From the NCBI GenBank assembly GCA_023212645.1, contig JALBYC010000009.1:248001-312000 (forward strand): 64,000 nt of DNA, given 5' to 3'. How positions within the stretch are numbered: the first letter of the stretch is position 1; each line of letters begins with the position of its first letter. Below are positions 8,783 to 17,819 of the stretch, piece after piece. The position numbers were made by a program, and so were the translations under genes. The notes beneath the pieces are model-generated. The model saw nothing but the letters and a program-made list of their open reading frames with translations, was not told the origin of the DNA and ran no database searches. Origin of the DNA: Farysia itapuensis (taxonomy: Eukaryota; Basidiomycota; Ustilaginomycetes; Ustilaginales; Ustilaginaceae).

Positions 8783-10247
8783 TGCACTTTGGGTTGCGCG
8801 GACCCATGGTAGCTATGGGCGCAGTGTTCAGGCAAGAAAGGGGGGACCATGCTGTGAGCGGGAACATAGCATTTCAGGGTTATCCTCTGTTCTGGCTCTG
8901 CGGGACGTTGCGCTGACCAGCAAGAATCGAGCACACGACTGGTGCTGGTCGATGAACCGCCCAGCGCGGGGAAAACAAATCCACAAAGTCCCGTTGACCA
9001 CAGGCTTGCCGTTGACGGTAGGTTGCCAGTTCTAGGCTTTGGCGTGAATGGATAACTTTGCCGTGCGTTCGATGCACGCTTAAACAATTCACTGCGAGAT
9101 TATCCCACGCCGCCAGCTTGTCAAGGCAGCAGACGACTGCAAAGCGCGAAGGTTGTCTGGACAAATCGGGGGTTCATGAGATGCGGAGTCTGTATCCAAG
9201 GAGGTACAAGCGATGCGCATGAATCTCGGGCCCAGGAGAAGATGGTTCAACAGAAAGCAACAGCGCACGAGGAGTCGTTGGGTGCCACGCGACGACTGCG
9301 AGGCGGAAACAGACGGGAAATAGCATGGGAAAGGGCAAGGGAAAGGCGCCTATGTCGAGCACAAAAAGTCGGGAAGATTTGGGGGGTCATAGTTTGTTTC
9401 AAAGTCAGCTCTTGTGTTTGTTTCTTGCTTGCTTCAACGCGGATGGGAGGCGGGACCCTATTCGACATTTCACGGGAAGGAGCATAAAGGGAGAGGTGTG
9501 TCCCGTTCGGCTGCGCCCAATCCCGCCTCCCCGATCTTCAGATGAATGTGGGATCGACACTCGCTTAAAAACTTCAGGCAAATATATAAGCCAGAGCGAG
9601 GCATCGTCGGTTCATGCTGTAGAGCTTTTCCGCCCTCAAAAAGAAATCTCTGCCACCCTGGAAAAATCATGCTGCCTTGATCGACTGATCGCTGATCGCT
9701 GAGCCTATGTGCCGCCTCGCTTACTCATTCTCGAATAGCGAGATCTGCAAAGGTGCCACAATGCCCTAATTTTATCCATTGTGCCGCATTACTGGTTGAG
9801 CAGCTCATTGGCTTTCACGAGACGCAGGGCTCGGTTCGGTTGTTCGATCCTCAGCGCCTCGACGTGAGGCAAAAACATAATTGCTTGCCGAAGCAAGCGT
9901 CTCTTCTGTCAAGATTTGTCAACCATATGCTGGGACAATGCTGATCTTCTCTGTATCGTTTATTTGTTAGATCATATGTCAGGCTCCTTGCGGAGCCGAC
10001 ATTAATAAATGCAAACGTTTTGAGGTGGAGGAGATGAAATACAGCTTTCAAAGTTAAGCAGGCCGTAACTCCTGAGAACTGTGCAGGCCTTCTTTGCGTT
10101 GGACCTGGGCCTGGCTGCCCCTTTGGACTACTACAGCCTAGGCCTTGTCGGAGTCGGCGGAGTCTAGTCAGCACCCGCTACACAGTCTCTGTACGTCTTT
10201 CAATGTCTTGTGGTATTACAATGCGGTGTCTCCTTCAAATAATAATG
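8783..10247. other. long intergenic region without a supported gene
   Basis: About 1.46 kb between the glucanase promoter and the 3' end of the polymerase eta gene. Open frames here reach at most about 125 codons, overlap each other on both strands and look like no family. The half nearest the glucanase is probably its upstream regulatory region. I see no tRNA, no large repeat and no transposon end. Confidence 0.4.
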
Positions 10248-12671
10248 CTATGTCTTCTTCTTTCCAAAAAACTTATCCAGGCCTTTAGAAGAAGGCACAG
10301 CCTTTTTCTTGGCTGGTTTCCGAGGTGCTGCGGAAGAAACTGGAGTGGGCGGTATGGGTGCTTGAGACAAAGAGACAGCAAAATGCCAATCTTGATGTTC
10401 CTCTTTGAGCCTTTCCAGGACGTACGGCTTTTCGAAGGCTGGTATTGATGGACTTGGTCTCAGAGCTTGACCGCACTCTGCACAGATCCAGGATGGAGTT
10501 GCGTCTCCTTCGTCCCGATCCCCAACATCGGCGGTATTGGTGACTAATGTTGACCCGGAAGGGGCTTTCGTGCTAGTGTTGCTTTCCAAAGGCCCATTGC
10601 TTGCTTGTTCTGTGAATGATGGGTCTTCATCTTCAGTTCTGACGGCTTCTGCTTTTGTATCTAGCAGATCGTCTGTCTCAGACAATTTGCGTTTCTTGTC
10701 GCCCGGGATTGCTCCTTCAGCAATTGGTGGCTCTGAAAGCTCGCGGCTCGCGTTCGGGATTCTCGGACTCGGTTGTCGTGGCATACCTGCTGGCGCGCCA
10801 AGGAAGCTTTGGATACCTCTTTGACCGACTTCGCCTTCTTCCAGCCCGCTGAATCCGAGAGCAATGGTAAGCACTTTGCCGCCATCGACATGGCCACCGC
10901 CGTGCACACCTAAAGCATCGCCAATGCTTTCACGCCACAGCTTTTCGCCCTTTTTTAGAATGATACGAGCCAGCTCTTCCTGTACATTGGGATTAGAGAA
11001 TGGAAAGGCTGCCTGCCTACTGCGGGGCACGGAGCCTGCACGGATGTAGCGTAGAACGAGTGTTTTGGGCCAAAGATTAGTGCGTTCCTTTCGTGCCTCC
11101 ATGAGACGTATTGCCAGCTCGGTGGCAAGAATTGTAAGCCAGTGCATGGCTTCTTCCGGCTTGGTGATTGCAGGTCGAACCGATTTGGATGCTAGCATAG
11201 TCTGATTGTTGACTCGTTCCCGTACTTCACTGTGATCCACTCCACGCAGAACGTTGAACACCCATCGTGCTTCTTCGCCGAATTTTGCCTGCATTTCATC
11301 GAGGCTGACACTCCACAGGTCAGCCACGGTAGCGCTGTTCCATTCTTGCCCAATCGCAGTGCCCAACTTGCCGCCTAGGAACCGAATCTTTTGAAAAGGC
11401 AGGCTGGAGAAGAAGTTGGGCACACTGTTTGGGCGCATAATGGTCTGTCCATTTGGCTTTCTCCAGGACGAGCACAGTTTTGACAAAGTTTTGTTGCTGG
11501 CAATACCCGCAGAAGTGGTGTAGCCGAGCTGGTCGAGCACATTCTGACGAACGCGGTTCATGAGTTCAGCCCCTAAGGCAAGGGCAACGTCAGTCCATGT
11601 GGTCTCGCCGTATTCGATGGTGTCCCAAAGAGCCTCTTCTGCCTCGATCTCGGCTTGCTGACTGGAAGTGGGGTCTGTGAGCCGATCTTCCGAGCCCCAG
11701 GAGTTAGATGGACCTGCTTGCACTTTTTCTTCCGCCTCAGGCACAGGAGGCGGCATAGGTGAGACAATTCCGGCTCCGATAGGTGCGTCGACTAGCAGTG
11801 CACCTTTTGCCACTGCCTTCTCTGGTCGTCCGATGCCCGTTGCTCGACCCACATCTCCCGATTTGGGAACTACATAGCCCAGCTGTTTCCACTGTTTCAA
11901 TCCCAGCCTCGGCGGAGGCGGGAGAGGGTGATCCATACCCTTGATGTTTCTCGCAACGTCATCTGGGGGAACGTCCTTGAGATACGGAAAGCGCTCGAGC
12001 ATGAGCTTACGCACTTCGATCGTGAGGTCAAAGTAGGATTCGTCGATGCTCGCCTTCTCCACGGCTCCGGCGGGGCAAGTGCTCTTGAAGATGGCCAGAA
12101 TCTTGTTGCTTTCGCGACGATAGGGGTCAAGACTGACTTTGTGAGTTTCGGGTTTGGGGTCTTCGTGATACTCAGCCTGATTGCTGCCGTGAGCATAAGT
12201 GGCGACGTGAACCAGGTGCAGGTCCGGGCATTTCTTTACGGCATCTGGAATGCTCTCAAATCGTGAGACGCCAGCGTCTCGGGCGGGGTAGTTGACAGCG
12301 ATCAGTCCTTGCCATTGCTGAACTGCTATTGGCACTACTGTGGCATCTAGACCAAGTCTAGAGGCTTCAAATTGGGCGTAAGCGGCGTCCACATCGCAGT
12401 GCGCTATAACACGGAGAGGGTTGGTCGGGTTGAGCGTGCCAGCAGACAAAACGTGTTTGTAGGTGATGACCGGCCATGGCGGTGGTCCATCTACATGTAT
12501 TGCTGTCTCAAGATTGGTATGCGTGGGAATAAGTCTCTCTGTAGGTCCCGGCGGTAGCAACGAAGGTGGCTTTTCGAACTGATTGTTGGTGTGACTGGAA
12601 GACGAAGCTGAGCTCGAGGCGCCATGAGCCAAGGTGTCGTACCGCTGAGCGGCTTTCTTGGGTGAGGCCAT
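10248..12671 (-). CDS. RAD30: DNA polymerase eta (Y family, translesion synthesis)
   Basis: Nuclear bypass polymerase that copies UV dimers. 807 aa counted from the ATG at 12671. The frame is open to an ATG at 12836, but the extra 55 residues look non-family, while MASPKK is followed by a linker and then the catalytic core. Palm motifs: HCDVDAAYAQFE (metal ligand D93) and SIDESYFD (D210, E211). The thumb and little-finger domains span to about residue 560, then a low-complexity linker. Near the C-terminus is a UBZ3-type ubiquitin-binding finger (CAEC at 730-733, then HxxxH), and the tail KGLDKFFGKKK is a PCNA-interacting PIP box. All modules of a functional Pol eta are present. Confidence 0.95.
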   Translation of the reverse strand: MASPKKAAQRYDTLAHGASSSASSSSHTNNQFEKPPSLLPPGPTERLIPTHTNLETAIHVDGPPPWPVITYKHVLSAGTLNPTNPLRVIAHCDVDAAYAQFEASRLGLDATVVPIAVQQWQGLIAVNYPARDAGVSRFESIPDAVKKCPDLHLVHVATYAHGSNQAEYHEDPKPETHKVSLDPYRRESNKILAIFKSTCPAGAVEKASIDESYFDLTIEVRKLMLERFPYLKDVPPDDVARNIKGMDHPLPPPPRLGLKQWKQLGYVVPKSGDVGRATGIGRPEKAVAKGALLVDAPIGAGIVSPMPPPVPEAEEKVQAGPSNSWGSEDRLTDPTSSQQAEIEAEEALWDTIEYGETTWTDVALALGAELMNRVRQNVLDQLGYTTSAGIASNKTLSKLCSSWRKPNGQTIMRPNSVPNFFSSLPFQKIRFLGGKLGTAIGQEWNSATVADLWSVSLDEMQAKFGEEARWVFNVLRGVDHSEVRERVNNQTMLASKSVRPAITKPEEAMHWLTILATELAIRLMEARKERTNLWPKTLVLRYIRAGSVPRSRQAAFPFSNPNVQEELARIILKKGEKLWRESIGDALGVHGGGHVDGGKVLTIALGFSGLEEGEVGQRGIQSFLGAPAGMPRQPSPRIPNASRELSEPPIAEGAIPGDKKRKLSETDDLLDTKAEAVRTEDEDPSFTEQASNGPLESNTSTKAPSGSTLVTNTADVGDRDEGDATPSWICAECGQALRPSPSIPAFEKPYVLERLKEEHQDWHFAVSLSQAPIPPTPVSSAAPRKPAKKKAVPSSKGLDKFFGKKKT

Positions 12672-12931
12672 AAGCTGTCGAGCCCGCCGAACACTTGCAC
12701 AACCCTTGCTAGACGCAAGCACCACCGCGGCAATGTTCAGGCAGGCACAGGTACAGTTTGGCAACAGGTAAACAAAGTCGAGCCTCTTTCTGGACCCCGT
12801 CAACTCAAAATCGCCAAAAATCCTGGTCGGTATCATGTCATACCAGCATCATACATCACAGCAGCACACAACAGCAACCGGAATATGCATTATCTTGTTG
12901 TTGTTCTGCTCATAATATGTCGCAGTGGGTA

Positions 12932-13849
12932 TCAGCGGTAGTCCATTTGATCTCGTCTAGGAGAGTGGCGATGAGAGCGGGTTGGAGAGCGGCTTCTGCT
13001 TCGCAGTCTCGCGTGGCTTGCTCTCCGGCGAGTACGGCCTGGACTCTGGCTGCGGCTTCGACTGCGACTGTCTCTGCAAGCTCGTTGATGCTCTTCACGG
13101 GGATGCACACGTGAAGAGACTCGATGGCGCCCCTCGTCGCGATCACGGAAATCTTGCTGAGTTTCTAGTCGCTCTGATCGGAGTTCGTGATTGTGGTGTT
13201 GACGGTAATGGCTGCTGCTACTACGCTCGTCGTGTCGGTGACGCCGACGATCATGACTCCTGCTACTATGCTCGTCATGATGCGAGTGACGTCGGTCGTC
13301 GGGGTTCTCTGCTCTTCGTTGGCGTCTCTCTGCCCTCACCAACTCTTTTTCCTCCCTTCTTTGCCGCTTCAGGTCGTTCTTGACCTGCTCTTTGGCGAAT
13401 TTACGAGCAAAGGCTCGGTCTTCATCTGTGACATCTTCCGTGCCAGCTTTCCATGTTCGAGACTTAGCCTCATTGATGGGAGCTGTGTTTGCACCTGTGG
13501 ACCTGTCCGGAACATACGACGTCGAGCCTGCAGCTAGATGTTGGCCAAGACTTGACTCACCAAGTCCAGCCGAAGGTGGCTTGCGGCCGAGCTTAGCATA
13601 CAGAGCTTCTTCTTCGGCCTGTTTGATAGCTCGTAGCTCAGCGCGTCGTTGCTCATCAGCTTGTCCACTTGCAGATGTTGAACCTGCATCTTTGTTGTAC
13701 CAATTGATATCGCGGCCATTTTGCCAACGTCCTGTGGGAGCTGCTACTGAATTGCCAAGGTAGAACTCGCGATCTTTGGATGCCTTGACCGTCTCCCAGG
13801 AGAATTCAGCCGCTCCGCCACGCGTACCGCCCCGTGTCGGATGGTACAT
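12932..13849 (-). CDS. MMTAG2-like (multiple myeloma tumor-associated protein 2) RS-rich protein
   Basis: 305 aa. The N-terminal 60 residues match the conserved domain of the MMTAG2 family: RGGTRGGAAEFSWETVK, then YLGNSVAAPTGRWQNGRD and WYNKD. The middle has a helical, Glu/Lys-rich stretch with AEEEALYAKLG. The C-terminal half is dominated by Arg/Ser, His/Arg and acidic runs, ending in RSRSRSPTRS-type repeats as in splicing-associated proteins. The family is nuclear and poorly understood. Function is inferred only as RNA-processing related. The start is the only Met ahead of the conserved domain. Confidence 0.85.
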   Translation of the reverse strand: MYHPTRGGTRGGAAEFSWETVKASKDREFYLGNSVAAPTGRWQNGRDINWYNKDAGSTSASGQADEQRRAELRAIKQAEEEALYAKLGRKPPSAGLGESSLGQHLAAGSTSYVPDRSTGANTAPINEAKSRTWKAGTEDVTDEDRAFARKFAKEQVKNDLKRQRREEKELVRAERRQRRAENPDDRRHSHHDEHSSRSHDRRRHRHDERSSSSHYRQHHNHELRSERLETQQDFRDRDEGRHRVSSRVHPREEHQRACRDSRSRSRSQSPGRTRRRASHARLRSRSRSPTRSHRHSPRRDQMDYR

Positions 13850-13997
13850 TGTGACTTAAGCTCACCCCTTGATGGTAGTGAGAATACGAAAAAGCCTCGG
13901 TGCCCTCCACTCAATCGCGTTGAAGCTCAAAAAAAAGTCAAACGCAACCACCACAATTTATCAGACTGCCAAAAGTAGTGTTTGAGATGATTGCAGA

Positions 13998-15854
13998 TTA
14001 CTCATCGGTCTCTTCAGGAACAGGTTTGGACGTGAGATCGTTGAGCCCGATTTTGGCAAGTTTGCCGTCGAGACTTCCGCCCTTGTACACTTCAACGATA
14101 CGTCCCAGAAGCTCCGAGGTGGAGACACCGTCGGTGCGGCGGGTGGGTAGGAATCGTCCTTGGCGCTTGACAAAGGCGTAGATATCCTCCATGCCTTTGC
14201 CAGAGTAGGGAAGGTCGTCGTGGGCGATGTAGTCAATCTCAAGCGTGTCGATAAGATTTTGATCGACAATCCAGGGCGCGTCTTCCAGCACCTCGTCCAC
14301 CCAGCGACAGTTACGGACGCACTCGTAGCGTTCCATACTGTTCAGCACGGGTTTGTTCTTGTGGATGGCGCACGAATGGCTGCTCACCACTCCGACGATC
14401 AGGTGCACAGAAGGAAAGGATAGCTTGGCCTGTCGCAGCTGCAGAGCGTGCGCGTAGTGGAACAGATCATAGACACCATCGGCGTAGATGCGAATTGGAC
14501 GTTCTCGGCCAGAGCTGTCGAATCGCTTAGCGGGCGCATTGATCGAGTAATCGCGTCGCGGATCTGGGCGAAAGATAGCATCGTCTACCCACTTCTGAAT
14601 CGACTCTGGGCTTGGGATGGATGAAGGCTGAAAGCCGCCTTCGATGTAGTCGTCGCCATCTGGATGACAGTCTGCATGGCGACTATGCATGGTCTGGATG
14701 TATGTGCGGTACGGTACCTGCTCAGGAGCCGTGCTCCGGGTTTGCGGCTGCTGTACAGCTGCTGCATGAGCACCTGTTGAAGTTGATGAGAGTGATGCCT
14801 TGTCTAAGACATCCTTGCTCGAGACAGGCTGCACGCTGCCGGGCGTCCGGGCGGCATATTCAACATCTCCATCGTACGGCGTACCCCCGTCTGTGTTTGT
14901 GTCCTCATCGGCAGTGTCATTGAGATCAGCCTTGCGTACAGCTGCGGCAGTAGCGTAATGCGATCCAGACACTTTTCGCTTAGAAGCCGACAGACCAGAG
15001 GTGGATTCGGGCACTATGTTGTTCAGAACATCGTCTGTTGGATTGGCCTTGGGGGTGACTGCACTACTGTTGAGTAGTGGGACACCGAGGGAAGCGTCTG
15101 AGACTGGCTTACTCGTCACAGCAGCCGCACTGTTGAGAGAAGCAGGCGGTAGCGCACCTAAATTGAGACTAGATGCCTTTGTTCCCCGAGGCTGTTCAGC
15201 TCCCGGTGCGAGGTGACGCTGAGCTACGGTTTTGGGCAAGAGCTCCGTCGAAGAGGAGCTGGAAAGAGCTGCGCTGGCATTCGCAAGAGTCGCTCCGACG
15301 ATGCGATCAGCATAGTCGTCGTCGGAAGAAGCGTCGCGGCTGTGCAGTCCTGGTGGTTGCTGCGTTTGAGCAAACTGTGTCTGAGGAGCTTGTGCCGCGG
15401 GCTTCATCTGAGTAGCAGCTGCTGCAAGCGATGTCGATCGGGGTGGACTAGTGCTCGAAGGGGTGCGGTCGTAGGCTGCGCTTTTAGTTTGGTGCAACGC
15501 CGCCGAATCGATCAAGACCTGGTCCCGCTCACTTGGAGGTATGGAGCTTGTTGAGGCGGAGACCGGAAAGTCAGCGGCAGAGATGGAGCCAAGCCCGTGT
15601 TGGTGGTGCCTGAGGGAAGCAATGGAGGCGTTGTCGTCGAATGTCTCTTCTTGATCATCGTTGTCTTCTTCAGAAGCATCTCTGGACGATGATATATTGT
15701 TGTTTGGGCCATCATCTTCGTGATCGAGTTGCAGCTGGGCTAGTTGAGCAGGAAGATGCTTCTTTTTTCGGCGGGCAGGGTCGGTGATATGCTGTGCATG
15801 GTGATGATGGTGATGATGATGATGGTCTCTCGACTTTGAGGGTGGTTGCGCCAT
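13998..15854 (-). CDS. PCT1: choline-phosphate cytidylyltransferase
   Basis: Makes CDP-choline from phosphocholine and CTP, the rate-setting step of the Kennedy pathway for phosphatidylcholine. 618 aa from the ATG at 15854, whose product opens with a run of nine His. The frame continues upstream to 15980, but that part looks like 5' UTR. A long disordered Ser/Ala-rich region (about 1-420) precedes the catalytic domain: YADGVYDLFHYAH (about 457-469), WVDEV, HDDLPY and RTDGVSTSE. The nucleotidyltransferase signature HxGH reads HYAH here (466-469), a Gly-to-Ala change worth noting. Unlike animal enzymes, little sequence follows the catalytic domain, so there is no long amphipathic membrane-binding helix at the C-terminus. 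Confidence 0.92.
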   Translation of the reverse strand: MAQPPSKSRDHHHHHHHHHAQHITDPARRKKKHLPAQLAQLQLDHEDDGPNNNISSSRDASEEDNDDQEETFDDNASIASLRHHQHGLGSISAADFPVSASTSSIPPSERDQVLIDSAALHQTKSAAYDRTPSSTSPPRSTSLAAAATQMKPAAQAPQTQFAQTQQPPGLHSRDASSDDDYADRIVGATLANASAALSSSSSTELLPKTVAQRHLAPGAEQPRGTKASSLNLGALPPASLNSAAAVTSKPVSDASLGVPLLNSSAVTPKANPTDDVLNNIVPESTSGLSASKRKVSGSHYATAAAVRKADLNDTADEDTNTDGGTPYDGDVEYAARTPGSVQPVSSKDVLDKASLSSTSTGAHAAAVQQPQTRSTAPEQVPYRTYIQTMHSRHADCHPDGDDYIEGGFQPSSIPSPESIQKWVDDAIFRPDPRRDYSINAPAKRFDSSGRERPIRIYADGVYDLFHYAHALQLRQAKLSFPSVHLIVGVVSSHSCAIHKNKPVLNSMERYECVRNCRWVDEVLEDAPWIVDQNLIDTLEIDYIAHDDLPYSGKGMEDIYAFVKRQGRFLPTRRTDGVSTSELLGRIVEVYKGGSLDGKLAKIGLNDLTSKPVPEETDE

Positions 15855-16090
15855 CACTGAGTGCTGTTCGCTGTTGCACTGCTGGTGCTCCTGACTGCAG
15901 ACGGAGGCTAGAGAGACAAAGATAGCAGCAGTCTTGTTGCGCACAACCGCTTCTCTCAGAACGTGCGAAAGGAAAGGCAACTAAACGTCATCGCCCGATC
16001 TCGAAATCGATCTACAACTTTCTCAGCTTCACGCTCAGGCGGCTCAGCGCTCGGAACGCTCGGACCAGTGCCAAAAAACTGATCTTACAT

Positions 16091-17626
16091 TCAAAGGTGT
16101 ATACGGCCGCTCTCTTTGCGCCCGGCACTGCTGCTGTTGCTGCTGCTGCTCTCCCCATGCTTGTCGTCGAGGGAATCTTGATCATCTTCGTCGAACAGGA
16201 CATGATTTGGAGATGTTTCCACGGCGTCGAGGCTGCTGGAATTTGGTTTTGCGGAGAGCTCGTATTCTTCCGCCTCTCGTCCTAATTGATCTGTTTCGAG
16301 ACGCGAGTAGACCGCGTTTGCGCTTTGCGTCTCGCGATCTCCGCTCCTTGTATGTGAGATGTTCTCATTCCGGGCACCATAGCGACCGCCAAAGTTGACG
16401 TAGAGGTCCACCAAGACGTTGATCCAGAGAAAGACGAGCATGGAAAGGCTGAAATCGATGAGACCCCAGGTAGCATGATCTACGCCTCGTCCGTCAGCCC
16501 AACGCAGCTCTTCGTCCGTTGCTGACATGAAGAGAACGCCGGAAGCTACTAGCAGATAGGGTGGAAGGTACTGGAATGCACGGATAGGATAGTAGCTTCC
16601 ATTGCTAGGTTGGCTGAATCGTTGAGGTGTCCAGCCACCGTCGACCGTACCTGTCGGTCGGTCTTGAACCACAAAGCACACCTCTATCGCGCGCGCAATG
16701 CCCGCTCCCATGAGTGCATAGCCAAAGAGACTGTGGATATGTGTAGAGATCATAAGTGCTTGAGCATGTGCGCTCATTGCCCACCCAGTGAGACCGAGGA
16801 TGATCGCCGGGAAAACATTTCTGCGACCTCCGCGACTGAGCCAGATGCCTACAGCTCCACCAGCCCACCAGAGCACTCCCATTAGAGTATGTTGCAGGTC
16901 CTTGTGCGTCCACGGTCCGCCGTGATGCTCCGTAAAAGTATTGACAATGCCGAAAAGCATAATGACCCAGCTGTCGAACCACTCTTGGCTCTGGCCTCTC
17001 CGTTGCAACCAGTCTCCACCTGCTTTCATCATAATGATGAGAATGGCGGCGTATGCTTGAAACGCTGAGCCCATGATGTAATGCGCCAAACATTGGCCGA
17101 GATGACCGCCAAGGCACCATGACTGCAAAGTAGAGAGTCCGAAGACCATCTGGACCCAGCCGATAATGGGGAAAGACTTGCCCAAAATGCCATGCACTCC
17201 AACAAGCGTAGGTCGTATCCATTTCTCAGGTCTCCATTGTAGATGTAGTTTCAGGTAGACGCCGAGAAAGGCCTGTGCAGCCAGATAGAAGACCAACAAG
17301 GATGCCATCGTTCCGTGAGCAGAGTGTGGGAAAGATCTGCCCTTGTGCGAATGGCCCAGGAAATAGCCACCCACCGTCAGTGACAGAGAGAGGGTAGCGA
17401 CTGGCACATGAAGCCTGTGTCGGATCATGCCAAGTACCATGGCCAGTGGGAACAAAAAGAACCAGGCTATGATCTGAGCGCCAATGTGCAACCAGAGAAT
17501 GCTGTCGATGGGCACAGAATCGTCTGCTGGCCCTTCATGATGGTGCTCATGAGCCGCAGACAGCTGTACAAAGCTGATAGCCCCCAGCGCGAGGCTGGTG
17601 TACACACTGCTTCTCTGTCGTGGCAT
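16091..17626 (-). CDS. Ytp1/DUF2427-like multi-pass membrane protein
   Basis: 511 aa from the ATG at 17626. A signal peptide (MPRQRSS to AHEHHHE) leads into about ten membrane segments with conserved His residues (SHKGRSFPHSAHG, HGILGKSFP, EHHGG, HIHSLFGY). This is the layout of fungal proteins with an N-terminal DUF2427 and a C-terminal Ytp1 domain, distantly like cytochrome b561 with haem-binding His pairs. An acidic, Ser-rich cytoplasmic tail closes it. The role is unknown; the conserved His suggest haem or metal binding. An ATG at 17686 is in frame but would bury the signal peptide. Confidence 0.8.
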   Translation of the reverse strand: MPRQRSSVYTSLALGAISFVQLSAAHEHHHEGPADDSVPIDSILWLHIGAQIIAWFFLFPLAMVLGMIRHRLHVPVATLSLSLTVGGYFLGHSHKGRSFPHSAHGTMASLLVFYLAAQAFLGVYLKLHLQWRPEKWIRPTLVGVHGILGKSFPIIGWVQMVFGLSTLQSWCLGGHLGQCLAHYIMGSAFQAYAAILIIMMKAGGDWLQRRGQSQEWFDSWVIMLFGIVNTFTEHHGGPWTHKDLQHTLMGVLWWAGGAVGIWLSRGGRRNVFPAIILGLTGWAMSAHAQALMISTHIHSLFGYALMGAGIARAIEVCFVVQDRPTGTVDGGWTPQRFSQPSNGSYYPIRAFQYLPPYLLVASGVLFMSATDEELRWADGRGVDHATWGLIDFSLSMLVFLWINVLVDLYVNFGGRYGARNENISHTRSGDRETQSANAVYSRLETDQLGREAEEYELSAKPNSSSLDAVETSPNHVLFDEDDQDSLDDKHGESSSSNSSSAGRKESGRIHL

Positions 17627-17819
17627 GCCAGACAGCGTGAGGCGGGTTGGTTGGCTTCTGGCTATGCAAACCGAACGCCATTTCATCTGTGAATTCTGAG
17701 CCCGAATGCCGGTTTCAACAGCTCTGCTAGCTTCCCCACTACCACTGTTCCCCAGACTTTATCGGCAACCTTCCATGTGATTTAGCCTAGTCCTTTGACA
17801 TGCTCAAGGCTGTCTGCCA

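Noticed and set aside
9325..9702. 125-codon plus-strand frame in the 8.8-10.2 kb gap
   Set aside because: Overlaps opposite frames of similar length, has no family features, and has no promoter or splice evidence.
15854..15980. Longer N-terminus of the cytidylyltransferase from 15980
   Set aside because: The additional 42 residues lack conservation-like features and the ATG at 15854 starts directly before the low-complexity region; the longer form stays possible.
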